From NCBI GenBank assembly GCA_024195265.1, contig JAJLRJ010000007.1:7089058-7153057 (forward strand): DNA of 64,000 nucleotides, read 5' to 3'. Under the pieces are notes generated by a model. That model saw only the letters and a list, made by a program, of their open reading frames with translations, was not told where the DNA came from and searched no databases. This stretch comes from Dendrophyllia cribrosa. Lineage: Eukaryota; Cnidaria; Anthozoa; Scleractinia; Dendrophylliidae. This document shows positions 8,697 through 17,129 of this stretch, one piece after another (positions within the stretch are counted from its first letter, which is position 1; every line of letters begins with the position of its first letter). The position numbers and the translations under genes were made by a program.

Positions 8697-8746
8697 GATT
8701 GTATATAATTATAATTATAAAAAAATATATATTTATATACACAATC
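8697..8746. promoter_or_regulatory. 50-bp divergent late promoter
   Basis: Almost pure A/T, with TTATATACAATC before the ATG at 8696 (minus) and TTATATACACAATC before the ATG at 8747 (plus). The two halves are near mirror images. Confidence 0.6.
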
Positions 8747-9418
8747 ATGGTTGTGTTAACAATCGTCACGGCTTCGAACCCTCACACGATCTACTTCGAT
8801 CACCCACTGCCGAAACCGAGTTATATCCGGCTTGTCTCTTGCTCAATTTTCAACTCGTGGCATAATTTGAAAGAAGAAGCAAAGATTTCACCAACAAACC
8901 CTCCCCCTAATGGTTCATCACGTGACGTGACCTTACTTCAAGGCCATTACACTATTGAACACTTAGCGAAAGACTTTGAAAGTCTAAAAACCCATGACAG
9001 CTGTTTAAATCTAACAATTGAAACAAACTCACCATACGGAGCCATGGTCATTCATAATAACAGCAGCAGTGTGACGTTTAGTGGCAATCTGGCAGAATTG
9101 CTTGGCATAAGGCCTGTATTGATGTTTATAACCTTCGTCAAGCGTTAAAGGGCACCAAGCACTTATTTCATCCACTGTGATCTGATTGATAAAGAACAAA
9201 ACCTCCTCAATGGTAAGCCTTCGACAGTTTTGGCTCGGTTTGATATTCGTGGAAAAGCTTTTGAGAAGGTTTATTACGAGACAACACAACAGAACGTCTT
9301 GCGTGACGTATCGGCCGGTGATTATGTAAACAGCATAACACTGTCAGTGAGGGATGAGAACAATGACCTCTTCAACTTCAATGACGCGCCTTTGGAATTT
9401 GAAGTTGAGATAAATTAA
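8747..9418 (+). pseudogene. Minor structural (penton/mCP-like) protein with two compensating frameshifts
   Basis: The ATG at 8747 follows the late-type promoter. The frame encodes a normal-looking protein to about codon 120 (NLAELLGI, near 9108). For roughly 55 bases the neighbouring frame then reads better (IDVYNLRQALKGTKH). From about 9163 the original frame is right again (YFIHCDLIDKEQNLLNGKPS through SITLSVRDENNDLFNF to TAA at 9416-9418). A missing base near 9108 and an extra T near 9163 explain this, and the whole is 224 codons. In the unshifted frame a TAA at 9146-9148 cuts the protein. The C-terminal block resembles one recurring in polinton-like elements, which I take to be a minor capsid or fibre protein; the specific role is uncertain. 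Confidence 0.6.
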
Positions 9419-9441
9419 AAAATATATATATACCCCACGCC
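9419..9441 (+). promoter_or_regulatory. Late-type promoter TATATATATACCCC
   Basis: AAATATATATATACCCCACGCC leads directly to the ATG at 9442. Confidence 0.6.
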
Positions 9442-10125
9442 ATGAGTTCTGCCAATGTGCTTCCATCGGCCCCCGAATACAGCGAGACACAACAGCTATA
9501 CCCTATGCGTGAGATCACTCAAATCAATGCAGAAGACTTCCGGCCCAAAAAGATCTCTTACTTGCTGAAGGAGTTGTCTGACGAAGCCGAGCATTACAGG
9601 CAAGTCGCAAAGAAATACAAACGAACCCAATCATTGGTTCATTACTCGGCGGTTGGCCTTGGGTCGCTTTCTGTCGGGCTGTCATCAGGGGCCCTTGCCA
9701 CTGCATTAACTGGGTTCGGAATTGTTGCAAGTCCAGCACTCGCCGGCGTCGCGACCCTCTGTGGGCTGTCCTCTGTTGGCTTTACAGCTCTCAACAAGAG
9801 GCTAGAGCGTAAAGTGACCAAACACGAGAATATCTATACACTGGCACTGGCTAAACGCAACACTGTCAATGAGCTAATCTCAAAGGCTCTGGAAGACAAG
9901 AGGATCAGTGATACAGAATTCACCATAATCACTCGTGAGTTGGAAAAATATCACGAACTCAAAGCTGCAATCAGGGATGGTGTAAAGGCATCAAAAAACG
10001 TTGCCACTCAAGCACAAACACCAGACCTCGAGAAACTCAAAAAAGAACTTCGCAAGGAAGTCAAACAAGAGTTTCAAAAAAAGATACTTCTCGCCACAAC
10101 ATCCAAATCCGATTTGAGAAACTAA
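9442..10125 (+). CDS. Membrane-associated virion-type protein with two hydrophobic helices (227 aa)
   Basis: Intact ORF with a late-type promoter. Residues about 45-65 are charged and helical (LKELSDEAEHYRQVAKKYKR). Residues about 70-118 are two long hydrophobic, glycine- and alanine-rich segments (SAVGLGSLSVGLSSGALAT onwards, then VASPALAGVATLCGLSSVGF) likely forming a membrane hairpin. A basic stretch with KLERK-like spacing and further amphipathic helices follow, ending in a lysine-rich coiled coil (LEKLKKELRKEVKQEFQKKI). I recall similar charged-helix / hydrophobic-hairpin / VTKHE proteins in polinton-like elements of invertebrates, where they are unnamed. A role in an internal membrane or in host-membrane interaction is inference. 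Confidence 0.65.
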   Translation: MSSANVLPSAPEYSETQQLYPMREITQINAEDFRPKKISYLLKELSDEAEHYRQVAKKYKRTQSLVHYSAVGLGSLSVGLSSGALATALTGFGIVASPALAGVATLCGLSSVGFTALNKRLERKVTKHENIYTLALAKRNTVNELISKALEDKRISDTEFTIITRELEKYHELKAAIRDGVKASKNVATQAQTPDLEKLKKELRKEVKQEFQKKILLATTSKSDLRN

Positions 10126-10422
10126 ACTCTGGCTTTAACCTACAAATCTTGAGGGAAAAATACCGCCACACATAGGCCCCTAAATTCCGAAGCGCCCCCG
10201 AAAAAAATTTTCAAAAAAAAAATTCCGAAGCGTTCCGTTTTATTTTTTTCAAAAAAATAAATTCCGAAGCGCCCCAACTTTGTTGAAAAAAGTTTTTCTG
10301 GGGCGCTTCGGTATGTTCGAGAAGCTTCGAAAAGTTGTAATTTTCTAAATGCGGCCTTTACACAACAATACCGGAAATCACGGGAAACCCCCAATTGAAA
10401 ACTGTAATCTCTAAATATAAAC
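10126..10422. repeat. Intergenic CCGAAGCG repeat array
   Basis: Three copies of an approximately 38-bp unit, with ATTCCGAAGCG starting at 10184, 10222 and 10261, are separated by A/T homopolymers. An inverted copy of the core (GGGGCGCTTCGG) follows at about 10299-10310. The array separates the late structural genes from the VLTF3-like gene. It could be a regulatory or replication site. A similar unit recurs at 13373-13506. Confidence 0.75.
10400..10422 (+). promoter_or_regulatory. Putative non-late promoter (TCTCTAAATATAAAC)
   Basis: The VLTF3-like gene start is preceded by TCTCTAAATATAAAC instead of TATATACC. It is AT-rich but lacks the TATATAC core found before every structural gene, which suggests a different expression class. 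Confidence 0.4.
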
Positions 10423-11085
10423 ATGACTGAGTTTGACGCACGGCTCAATGAACTTGACAAAGAATACAAATTCGCCCTCCTTCGCTCGCTATACGGCAGC
10501 GATTACAGAAAAGAAATACACCGCTTGGGCCTGCCGGAAAAACTTTATCGGTTATACAAAGATATGGGGTATGCAGAGATTGGGGAGCAATATCTACAAA
10601 AACATTACAAAGACATGGAGCTCGAACGCTGGGCCCGAAGACTCCCGTCTTGTTATGACTGCGGTGGCTCATTTTTACAATCAATCGAATCTTGTGAACT
10701 TTATTGTAAAAAATGCGGCCGTGTGGAAGTGGTCGATGATGCTCCGGCATGTACACATCAAAACAATTTCCACAGACAAAGCCATCGGCCTAGACGAAGT
10801 TATGCGTTTGGTTCTGCTTTGAACCGGCTTATCAAAAAGCTCAAATTTCTGCCTGTGCAGTTGACTCTCGATCAAATCCATAAAACGAAACGTATCTTCA
10901 AACAAATAGAAGATCAGCTCCCGAGAATATCTTATACGTTTGTGATCTACAAAATCCTGGGCATTATAACACCGCTTGAAGCCCCGCAACGGGCGATTGT
11001 AAATTGTCTGAGACAACGGATGTCAAATGCTATGATAATCAAAAACGAACATTTATGGGATAATGCATTCAGAACTTTGGAGTAA
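10423..11085 (+). CDS. VLTF3-like (poxvirus A2-type) late transcription factor
   Basis: Intact 220-codon ORF. Residues about 66-89 form a four-cysteine zinc ribbon (CYDCGGSFLQSIESCELYCKKCG: CxxC then CxxC). It is followed by a basic/His region and a helical C-terminal domain with an ISYTFVIYKILG block near residues 168-180. Zinc ribbon, spacer and IS/NFxSYxxVxYKxL-type block are the signature order of the VLTF3 family, which activates late promoters in poxviruses and other large DNA viruses. It lacks the late-type promoter, as expected for a factor made before late genes. Its last 17 bases overlap the convergent YqaJ gene. The family is remote, so I hold this with moderate confidence; a generic zinc-ribbon transcription factor is the alternative. 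Confidence 0.6.
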   Translation: MTEFDARLNELDKEYKFALLRSLYGSDYRKEIHRLGLPEKLYRLYKDMGYAEIGEQYLQKHYKDMELERWARRLPSCYDCGGSFLQSIESCELYCKKCGRVEVVDDAPACTHQNNFHRQSHRPRRSYAFGSALNRLIKKLKFLPVQLTLDQIHKTKRIFKQIEDQLPRISYTFVIYKILGIITPLEAPQRAIVNCLRQRMSNAMIIKNEHLWDNAFRTLE

Positions 11086-12181
11086 GCCTTGCCACTTGCT
11101 CCATTAGAAAGGCTTCCAAAACGGCCTTGTCATCGCCTGTGTTTGGAATTGTGGCAGAGTCCTCAGTGTAAGTATAATTTCTGATTCTTCCTTTCAATTT
11201 TGATAAATTGTCATGAAAGCATTCAACCGATCTTTGAATGTCACTCAAGAAATCTGGGTTTTTAAACTCCCAAATTTCAGTGAGATCGAGCAATTTCCAA
11301 GCGAACATTGCGACAGGTTTCGGCCATTCTCTACGCGGGTTAGAGAACGCTTCTTTCATGTAATTAAAACGTAAAAATTCGTCATTTTCGTCACGGGCTG
11401 TGAACTCCATTCGTATTTTGCCATGAGAAAGCCAAACATCTTTAGTGGCTATTAAACCCATGACATGTTCAAACAAAGCAATTGTTTGTGTTGCACCAAG
11501 ATCAATAAGTTCGGCTTGGTTGCTCTTGATGTTTTGTTTACTGAATAGATAACAGACCCCCCAGGCAAGAGTTGAATTGTTTTTTGTCTTGTATGTTTTC
11601 CCGGCGTTGAGAAAAGAATTGTGAGCTAAACTTGGTTCAAGCTGATTTAAAGAACACATTCTGAAATAGCCGTCAACAAACAAGCCTTTGGAGACCATGT
11701 CGCCACTCAAAGCAAGCCCTGTTTGTATCTGATCGCAATAATAGCTAGGAATCTTGTTCATAGCTATTTTTCGCTTGAACGGGCATTTAAACTCCAAAAG
11801 AATTAAGCTGCCGTCTTTATCCTTGAAATATCCGTCTGGGCTTCAAGTGACCTTTCGATAAAGCTGATGCTCTCTTGCAAGATTAAGAGATATGCTGTGG
11901 CCAAAAACGGAAACAGAATGTTTTTGCTCAAAATACTTGCGTATAATCGGCTCGAACAGATTGCCCCAGGTACAAGCCGTATTGTTGAGCATGTGTGTTG
12001 GCTGAATTTTCTTCATGAGCAAGCTGTGCCGTGATTCAAACGGCGACGATCCTGTCAAGGCAGAAATCTCTGATGCCCCAATTGTATATTGTCTGGCTGA
12101 GAGCCAGTCGGCGCTCTTTTGTTTCAGGCCAGTGTGTCTCGATTTGAGAAAGTTCATGAACTCTTGTGTTGCCGTCATCAT
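11069..12181 (-). pseudogene. YqaJ/lambda-type exonuclease (viral recombinase), one in-frame stop
   Basis: The start is the ATG pair at 12181/12178, overlapping the stop of the zinc-finger gene as ATGA. The N-terminal part carries WLSARQYTIGASEISALTGS, the typical N-terminal motif of YqaJ-type nucleases. The frame meets TGA at 11843-11845 and continues in frame with SPDGYF and, 10 residues on, LLEFKCP. Together these are the D...ExK catalytic core of this PD-(D/E)xK family, so the stop sits one codon before the catalytic block. The full frame is 371 codons, ending at 11069. Such enzymes resect DNA ends for single-strand annealing recombination and replication in phages and large DNA viruses. 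An upstream TATACC lies inside the zinc-finger gene. Confidence 0.75.
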
Positions 12182-12738
12182 TGGTATACAAAGTCCGTGC
12201 GTTTTTTCAATTGGTGATAACCACACAACTCTGTTTGAAAAGCTGCGAGTGGTGTCTTGCCTTCGATGAAATCAGAAACAAAGCTCAAATCTCGGATCCT
12301 AGGTAAGGGATTGAGATCCTCCAGGCTTAGCTCTTCAAGACATTGTTGTTCTTGCTCGTCAAGCCAGACATTCAGCTCATGCTGGTTAATGTTTGCAAAA
12401 ACATCTCGAACAACCTCACGCTGTATAAAAATTCGAGGGTTGTTTTTCGCGGGAGGGCAACCATTTCTTAAGTGTCTGGCAACCGTTTGTCTAGACAATC
12501 TTCGATTGCATCCGAGACAAAGCTCCTTCGGTCGTGGTTCTGTTCGCAGATTCTTGCAAGCGTATTTTTGATGCTCAACAAGAGAATGCCCTTGGGTGAA
12601 GTTTAAACCACAATGTCTGCAAGGGTTGTATTCGAACGTCCCTTTGTTCTTTGCGTATAAGTCATCACCTTCTTTAAACACAATTCCCCTCATTTTCAAA
12701 AACGCAACGGCAGTCATTGGTTCGTTGACGAGGGGCAT
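12178..12738 (-). CDS. Two-zinc-finger DNA-binding-type protein (186 aa)
   Basis: Intact ORF from the ATG at 12738. It has two Cys/His clusters: CRHCGLNFTQGHSLVEHQKYAC (residues about 41-62, C2H2-like plus an extra C) and CLGCNRRLSRQTVARHLRNGC (about 75-95). An acidic helical region follows (LDEQEQQCLEELSLEDL). I do not recognise a named family. Its stop codon overlaps the start of the YqaJ gene (ATGATGA), so the two are likely expressed together, probably as an early replication/recombination pair. The upstream region has CCATATAAAGGTGACA, a TATAAA-type box about 10 bases before the ATG, unlike the late TATATAC motif. Confidence 0.65.
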   Translation of the reverse strand: MPLVNEPMTAVAFLKMRGIVFKEGDDLYAKNKGTFEYNPCRHCGLNFTQGHSLVEHQKYACKNLRTEPRPKELCLGCNRRLSRQTVARHLRNGCPPAKNNPRIFIQREVVRDVFANINQHELNVWLDEQEQQCLEELSLEDLNPLPRIRDLSFVSDFIEGKTPLAAFQTELCGYHQLKKRTDFVYQ

Positions 12739-12760
12739 TGTCACCTTTATATGGGGGTTT
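12739..12760 (-). promoter_or_regulatory. TATAAA-type promoter of the zinc-finger gene
   Basis: Minus-strand CCCATATAAAGGTGACA precedes the ATG at 12738. It is of a different class from the TATATAC late motif. Confidence 0.45.
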
Positions 12761-12859
12761 GGATTTCTCCAATTGGTTATGCCTCACTTGCCGTTGCGGG
12801 AGAGGTCGGGAAAAACGCATTTGACCCCCTCTTGCGGGGTTTGAGGGAGGGGTATCCAG

Positions 12860-12986
12860 AGTAGTGTAAAGAGTGGCGCGTCAAATACGGTTTTTTAAAA
12901 CCCCTAAATAAGCGGGCCGAACGCGTGAGGCCCGCTTATTTAGGGGTTTTAAAAAACCGTATTTGACCGCCACTCTATACACTACT
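12860..12986. repeat. Near-perfect palindrome, ~58-bp arms, 10-bp loop
   Basis: Arms 12860-12918 and 12929-12986 are reverse complements with only one or two differences. The outer ends read AGTAGTGTA and TACACTACT. It lies just beyond the last virus gene, so it could be a hairpin terminus, two fused element ends, or an unrelated foldback element inserted at the boundary. Confidence 0.85.
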
Positions 12987-13372
12987 GCTTTTGATGCTTG
13001 TTTATGAAATACAAGGTCACCCAACGAGGCTATTTAGTGAACTTTTTATATTAATGACAAACCCTGGATATCCGTTTCATTCATCATTAATTTTATCTGT
13101 CATTTGCAACTCAAAATGGCGGGATACCAGTTTCTAGAAAACCGAATTGTTTGTTCATAATACTTAAGCTTAAAATTGCACTTCAACATCGCATATTTCA
13201 TTTGTAATACACAATCTTGCTACAGGGAATGTTGAAGTTTTTGCTGCATAGAACATTGAGCTCCATGTTTAAAAACTAATTCATATGTTTTGGGTGCATC
13301 ACATTGAACTTGACAGAGTCTAAATAATGGGACTTTCCATTTTCTATCCGCACCCCCCCTAAAGATGGCAGG
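12987..13372. other. Non-coding, nothing recognised
   Basis: AT-rich sequence with no convincing ORF or repeat. Host or outer element DNA. Confidence 0.4.
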
Positions 13373-13506
13373 AATCCGAACCCTCAATTTATTGTCGGCG
13401 CCCTTTGAAAAATGAAATCCGAAGGGTTGATTTTTCTGTCGGCACCTTTCAAAAAAAAATCCGAAGGCTCCAAATTTTGTCGGCTTCTTTGAAGAAAAAA
13501 TCCGAA
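13373..13506. repeat. Tandem ~42-bp repeat with TCCGAA cores
   Basis: Four degenerate units with TCCGAA at 13375, 13418, 13460 and 13501. Each is preceded by a TTTGAAAAA-type A-run, with GTCGGC between units. The design resembles the 38-bp CCGAAGCG array at 10184-10310 inside the virus. Confidence 0.7.
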
Positions 13507-13536
13507 CCCTTCTTTGCAAAACATGTCCTTCTTTAG

Positions 13537-13578
13537 GCGGGGGGGAGGGGGGGGGGGGGGGAGGGGGGGGGGGGGGGC
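13537..13578. repeat. Poly-G tract
   Basis: About 40 bases of nearly uninterrupted G on the plus strand. Possible G-quadruplex, and a likely place for sequencing error. Confidence 0.9.
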
Positions 13579-15407
13579 GGCTAAAAAGTGGAATGTCCCA
13601 ATGGTCGCAGGCACCATGCTTACAATTTACAATTTACAACTTACAATTTTTTTCTTTACAAGTGGTAAGTTCTTCTGTTCTACTTTTAGTTTTACATTTG
13701 GGTGAAATTAATATTAATTTCTAACAAAGATACATTTTACTGTTCCAACAGTATAAACTAATAACATTTTCAGATCAGATGCCCAATAAAGACAGTTTAT
13801 TAAAAAGTCATGTAATTAAGCTTATATTATTTGATTTTCCAGCAACCTCCCATTAAATTGGACACTGTGCTTTGTTTCATATCTTGGTTTTTCTTTTTGC
13901 AAGCACAATGTTATAATTGCCTTAGTATGTTTATTTAAAAGTAATTAATTTTATGTGTAAACAGGCATGAAAATTTGAAGAGCAAAGATGTCTTGCTGGG
14001 CTGCGTTGTCAAGTCAGCTTGCCGTTGGCAGCTACACGTGTCTGGTTCTTCAATCAAAGAATGCGATGATCAGAAGACCAAAGAAGTAAATATTTCTCTA
14101 TAACTTTCAAGAGTGTAAAGAGCCACTGAACAGATCATGCTTAAACTCAAGACACTTTTCAGGTTCCATTAGAACGAGTGAACATATTAGCCACCCTTTC
14201 GGTCCCAAGAATGCTTGATTATTTTATAAGCAGCAGTTAACGAAAATCATTACGAAAAAATCAGTTAATTTATTAATACTTAAAAAATTAAAATTAATGA
14301 AAAATGATTAAAACAAATATACAGGTAAAGGAAATGATGTAAGTTAAGAGAATCGCTTGTCATACTTCCACATTCAAAAAATAATTCAAGCTTCAAGAAA
14401 TGAATGGATGTACAGTATCGCATCGAGCATACGTAAACAATCATGTGAAAACACGACCTTTATATTTTGGTATAAAACATGCCATGATTGTTCAAACAAA
14501 TATGTGTGACTTAGCCTGTTCACAATCTGAGAACTTTAATTTGCATTCAAAGTGATTATAACTTAAGTTTGAAAGAAAAGACAAAAAAGCGGCTGTAAAT
14601 GCATAGATAACATTTTCAGGGCACAAACAACTTCAACTGACATTGCAATTAAAATGCATGCCTGTTTGCCGAACTCATTTCTGATCTAGAGTCAGGTGAG
14701 ATTAGGTTCACCTAATGCATAAATTATGTTACAGTCACACCACAATAGGCCATTTCCGAGTTGCCTTTAGCCTCTCTATCAAAGCGAGGCTAGGTGCGAA
14801 GCCTTTCATATGAAAATGAGTTTTCATTCACATGCAAATAAGTTTTATTTGCATGTGAATGAAAACTCATTTTCATATGAAAGGTTTCGCACCTAGCCTC
14901 GCTTTGATAGAGAGGCTAAAGGCAACTCGGAAATGGCCTATTGAAACCTACTTCACAGTCATGTTTTCATGCCACATGTGGTCTTGAAAAGATGCAACAA
15001 ACAGTATATTGTCTTTTCTTCAACTTTATAACAAACTAACTATAATGCATGTGTAATTTTGTAATGATTAACAAGTGGGCAGATGACAAAATGTGTTGTC
15101 ATCTCAGTGAAATTCATCTCCTGTAAAAAATTCTTGTCATGGAAAACATTATTTCATTTCAGCACCTGAAATATGATCTTATGTATTGATTTCGTGAAAG
15201 CCGAAATTTGACACTGAAAATCCACAAAAAAAAGTACTTGAATTTTACCATAAACGTTCATATAGTAGTTAATTAATTTTTAAACTTTTTAAACATAGCT
15301 GTGGCTCATAACTTGTTATATGTATGACTGATATACATGGCAGTACAGTTACTTGGCAGGAATGAGTTATTGTTGGCTTTCGATTGCCGTCAGCAACCAT
15401 GTAGCAA
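13579..15407. other. Host non-coding DNA with one palindrome
   Basis: AT-rich, with no coding evidence. Contains ACAATTTACA short repeats (13619-13650) and the palindrome listed at 14744-14942. Confidence 0.5.
14744..14942. mobile_element. Perfect foldback MITE (199 bp)
   Basis: Arms of about 97 bp are reverse complements over almost their whole length. It begins AATAGGCCATTTCCGAG, ends CTCGGAAATGGCCTATT, and is centred near 14843. Non-coding, non-autonomous DNA element. Confidence 0.85.
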
Positions 15408-16593
15408 TTAAGGAGGCTCGTACCCATTTCTCAAGTCCACACCCTTTCAATTTTAATGGGCCATATCTTTTGTTGTTGCGCATAAAAAGACAGGCCACTT
15501 TGCATGAAAACACACAATACACTGAACTTTATGTGAGTATAGGATTTGTTTACATGGGTGCTTCCATGGCAACAGAATGGTGATCCTCCGAAATTCACAA
15601 GTTGCGGAGTTTCTCTAGATCGAGAGAATTTTTTGTAAAACCCGCTACTGGACTAATTAATTAGACCATGGGCTTCAACTGGACAAAGTTTAAAAGAAAT
15701 GTATGAGAGCGTTCTTGAAATTTTGGGGGATGAAGTTTTGGGGATTGTAAATACAGTGAAAAACATACTATCGACCTTATTGGCTAATATCTAAAGAAAA
15801 CGACGCGCGATGGGAATGCAGTTTCATCTCAAAATAGTTTGACTCCATTTGAAATAGTGTGGGAAAAAGTGAGGGGGTTGCTTTGGCCGATTGCGAGAAA
15901 GAAGGATTTGATTAGCGTGCGTTCAGCTGCTCATTGTTGCCATTTTTGTATGTAATTTGGTCTACGCCTACAAATGTGATGATAATTTGGAAACAGCGAG
16001 ATAATTTTTTTTTAAAATTGACAATCTGGGGCCGGATTCACGAAGCCCTCCTAAGTTAAGACATATCCTAAGTATTGTTTCTTAACAATAGCCTATTGTC
16101 ATTCCAACAATTAAATTAATTATCAATTTATATGGCCTGCAAGTTTCAAGGGCACTGAAGACATTCAAGGCAATAATATAGGGCCCCCAATGTACCAATT
16201 TACTCCCGCAGATTTTGAGTTTACAAGTGAGAGTCCTCATTATTCACGAGTATTGTTTTAAAGTTTCATATGCACGTGCAAAACTTTAGCAAAAAATTTA
16301 TTTGCATCGAACAGAACGCTCGATTGCTTTCCGAAGAATTTTCCGAAACATGCTAATAACTGGCTTGCGTTACGAATAGCAATGACAACAGTACTGATGA
16401 AGACAACGTCGGAAACGTCACGTTTAATTTCATCAAGTGGGATGCAGAAATAACACGCTTTGGCAATGGTTTATGATTGTCTCACTCTGGTTATTTGTTG
16501 CAATCGGCGTAGCATCTGTTACTTATTTAGATATAATATAGCGCAAAGCAAAATTCTCAGCTAAAATATAAAATTGTCACACTGTTCTTGCGT

Positions 16594-17129
16594 TAGGCTC
16601 AGTCTCCAGCCGTGGGTGTCTCGATGCGCCCGCGATATCTCCCCACCTCACGGCTGGGCGCACGGCTTTGGTTGCTTGTCCATGACGTCATTACAATTAT
16701 GCGGAAAATGGACACGTCATTTACATAATACAAAAGATTGATGCGAACTTTGCTTTCCTTCGAAGTGATCCAACACTAGTGGAAAAGCTTGAAAAATTAA
16801 GGATTTACCCGAACCAGTCGGTAGAATGACAAATGCATCTCGTCCCAAAATAAGTTTCTTCATAGCAAGACTCTGTTTCTCCCTGAAATTATCAAACCCA
16901 AACTTCTGAAGCGCGTACGAGCAAGCATTTTCAAACCCGCCTGTTAAAGCTTGCATAGTCCGCCATCTTTGTTTATTTATGCAAATACCCGCTAATTTAT
17001 GCCCCGCAAATTTCGGCGGGTTCGTTTCTGATTGGTCAATGTAAACAATAACCAAACCCGTGCGCCCAGCCGTGAGGTGGGGAGATATCGCGGGCGCATC
17101 GAGACACCCACGGCTGGAGACTGAGCCTA
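16594..17129. mobile_element. 536-bp long-TIR element with 9-bp TSD and a captured helicase exon
   Basis: It begins TAGGCTCAGTCTCCAGCC and ends with the exact inverse; the terminal inverted repeats run about 80 bp. TTCTTGCGT stands immediately before (16585-16593) and after (17130-17138), a 9-bp target duplication. Long TIRs, 9-bp TSD and a captured gene piece are the hallmarks of Mutator-like (Pack-MULE type) elements. Confidence 0.65.
16717..16956 (-). pseudogene. Captured first exon of a RecQ-like helicase
   Basis: 79 codons from the ATG at 16956 to a stop at 16717. They encode the RecQ N-terminal signature: the Q-motif region FGFDNFREKQ, then LGRDAFVILPTGSGKSLIFQ with an intact Walker A. 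All later helicase motifs are absent. Upstream on the minus strand is a CCAAT box (GACCAATCAG, complement of 17031-17041), so a promoter and first exon seem to have been captured together. It lies wholly inside the long-TIR element 16594-17129. It cannot be a functional helicase. Whether it is transcribed is unknown. Confidence 0.6.

Larger units (their letters stand above)
1..12990. mobile_element. Endogenous Polinton/adintovirus-like dsDNA virus, left end outside window
   Basis: About 15 tightly packed genes on both strands, with short AT-rich intergenic gaps, encode a viral set: type B DNA polymerase, FtsK/HerA-like packaging ATPase, double-jelly-roll capsid protein, minor structural protein, membrane proteins, VLTF3-like factor, YqaJ-like nuclease and zinc-finger protein. 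No introns are seen, unlike the host gene further right. The left end lies outside the window. The right end is set by inference at the 12860-12986 palindrome; a CCGAA-repeat array at 13373-13506 resembles one inside the element, so the true end may be about 13.5 kb. No retroviral-type integrase and no adenain-type protease was found in the visible part; they could lie to the left. Several genes are broken, so this copy is not functional. Confidence 0.8.

Noticed and set aside
620..11845. Variant genetic code in the virus-like element
   Set aside because: All three stop codons occur in-frame, each once or twice, and true gene ends use the same stops; random nonsense mutation is simpler.
13514..13705. 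Gly-rich ORF across the poly-G tract
   Set aside because: Homopolymer artefact.
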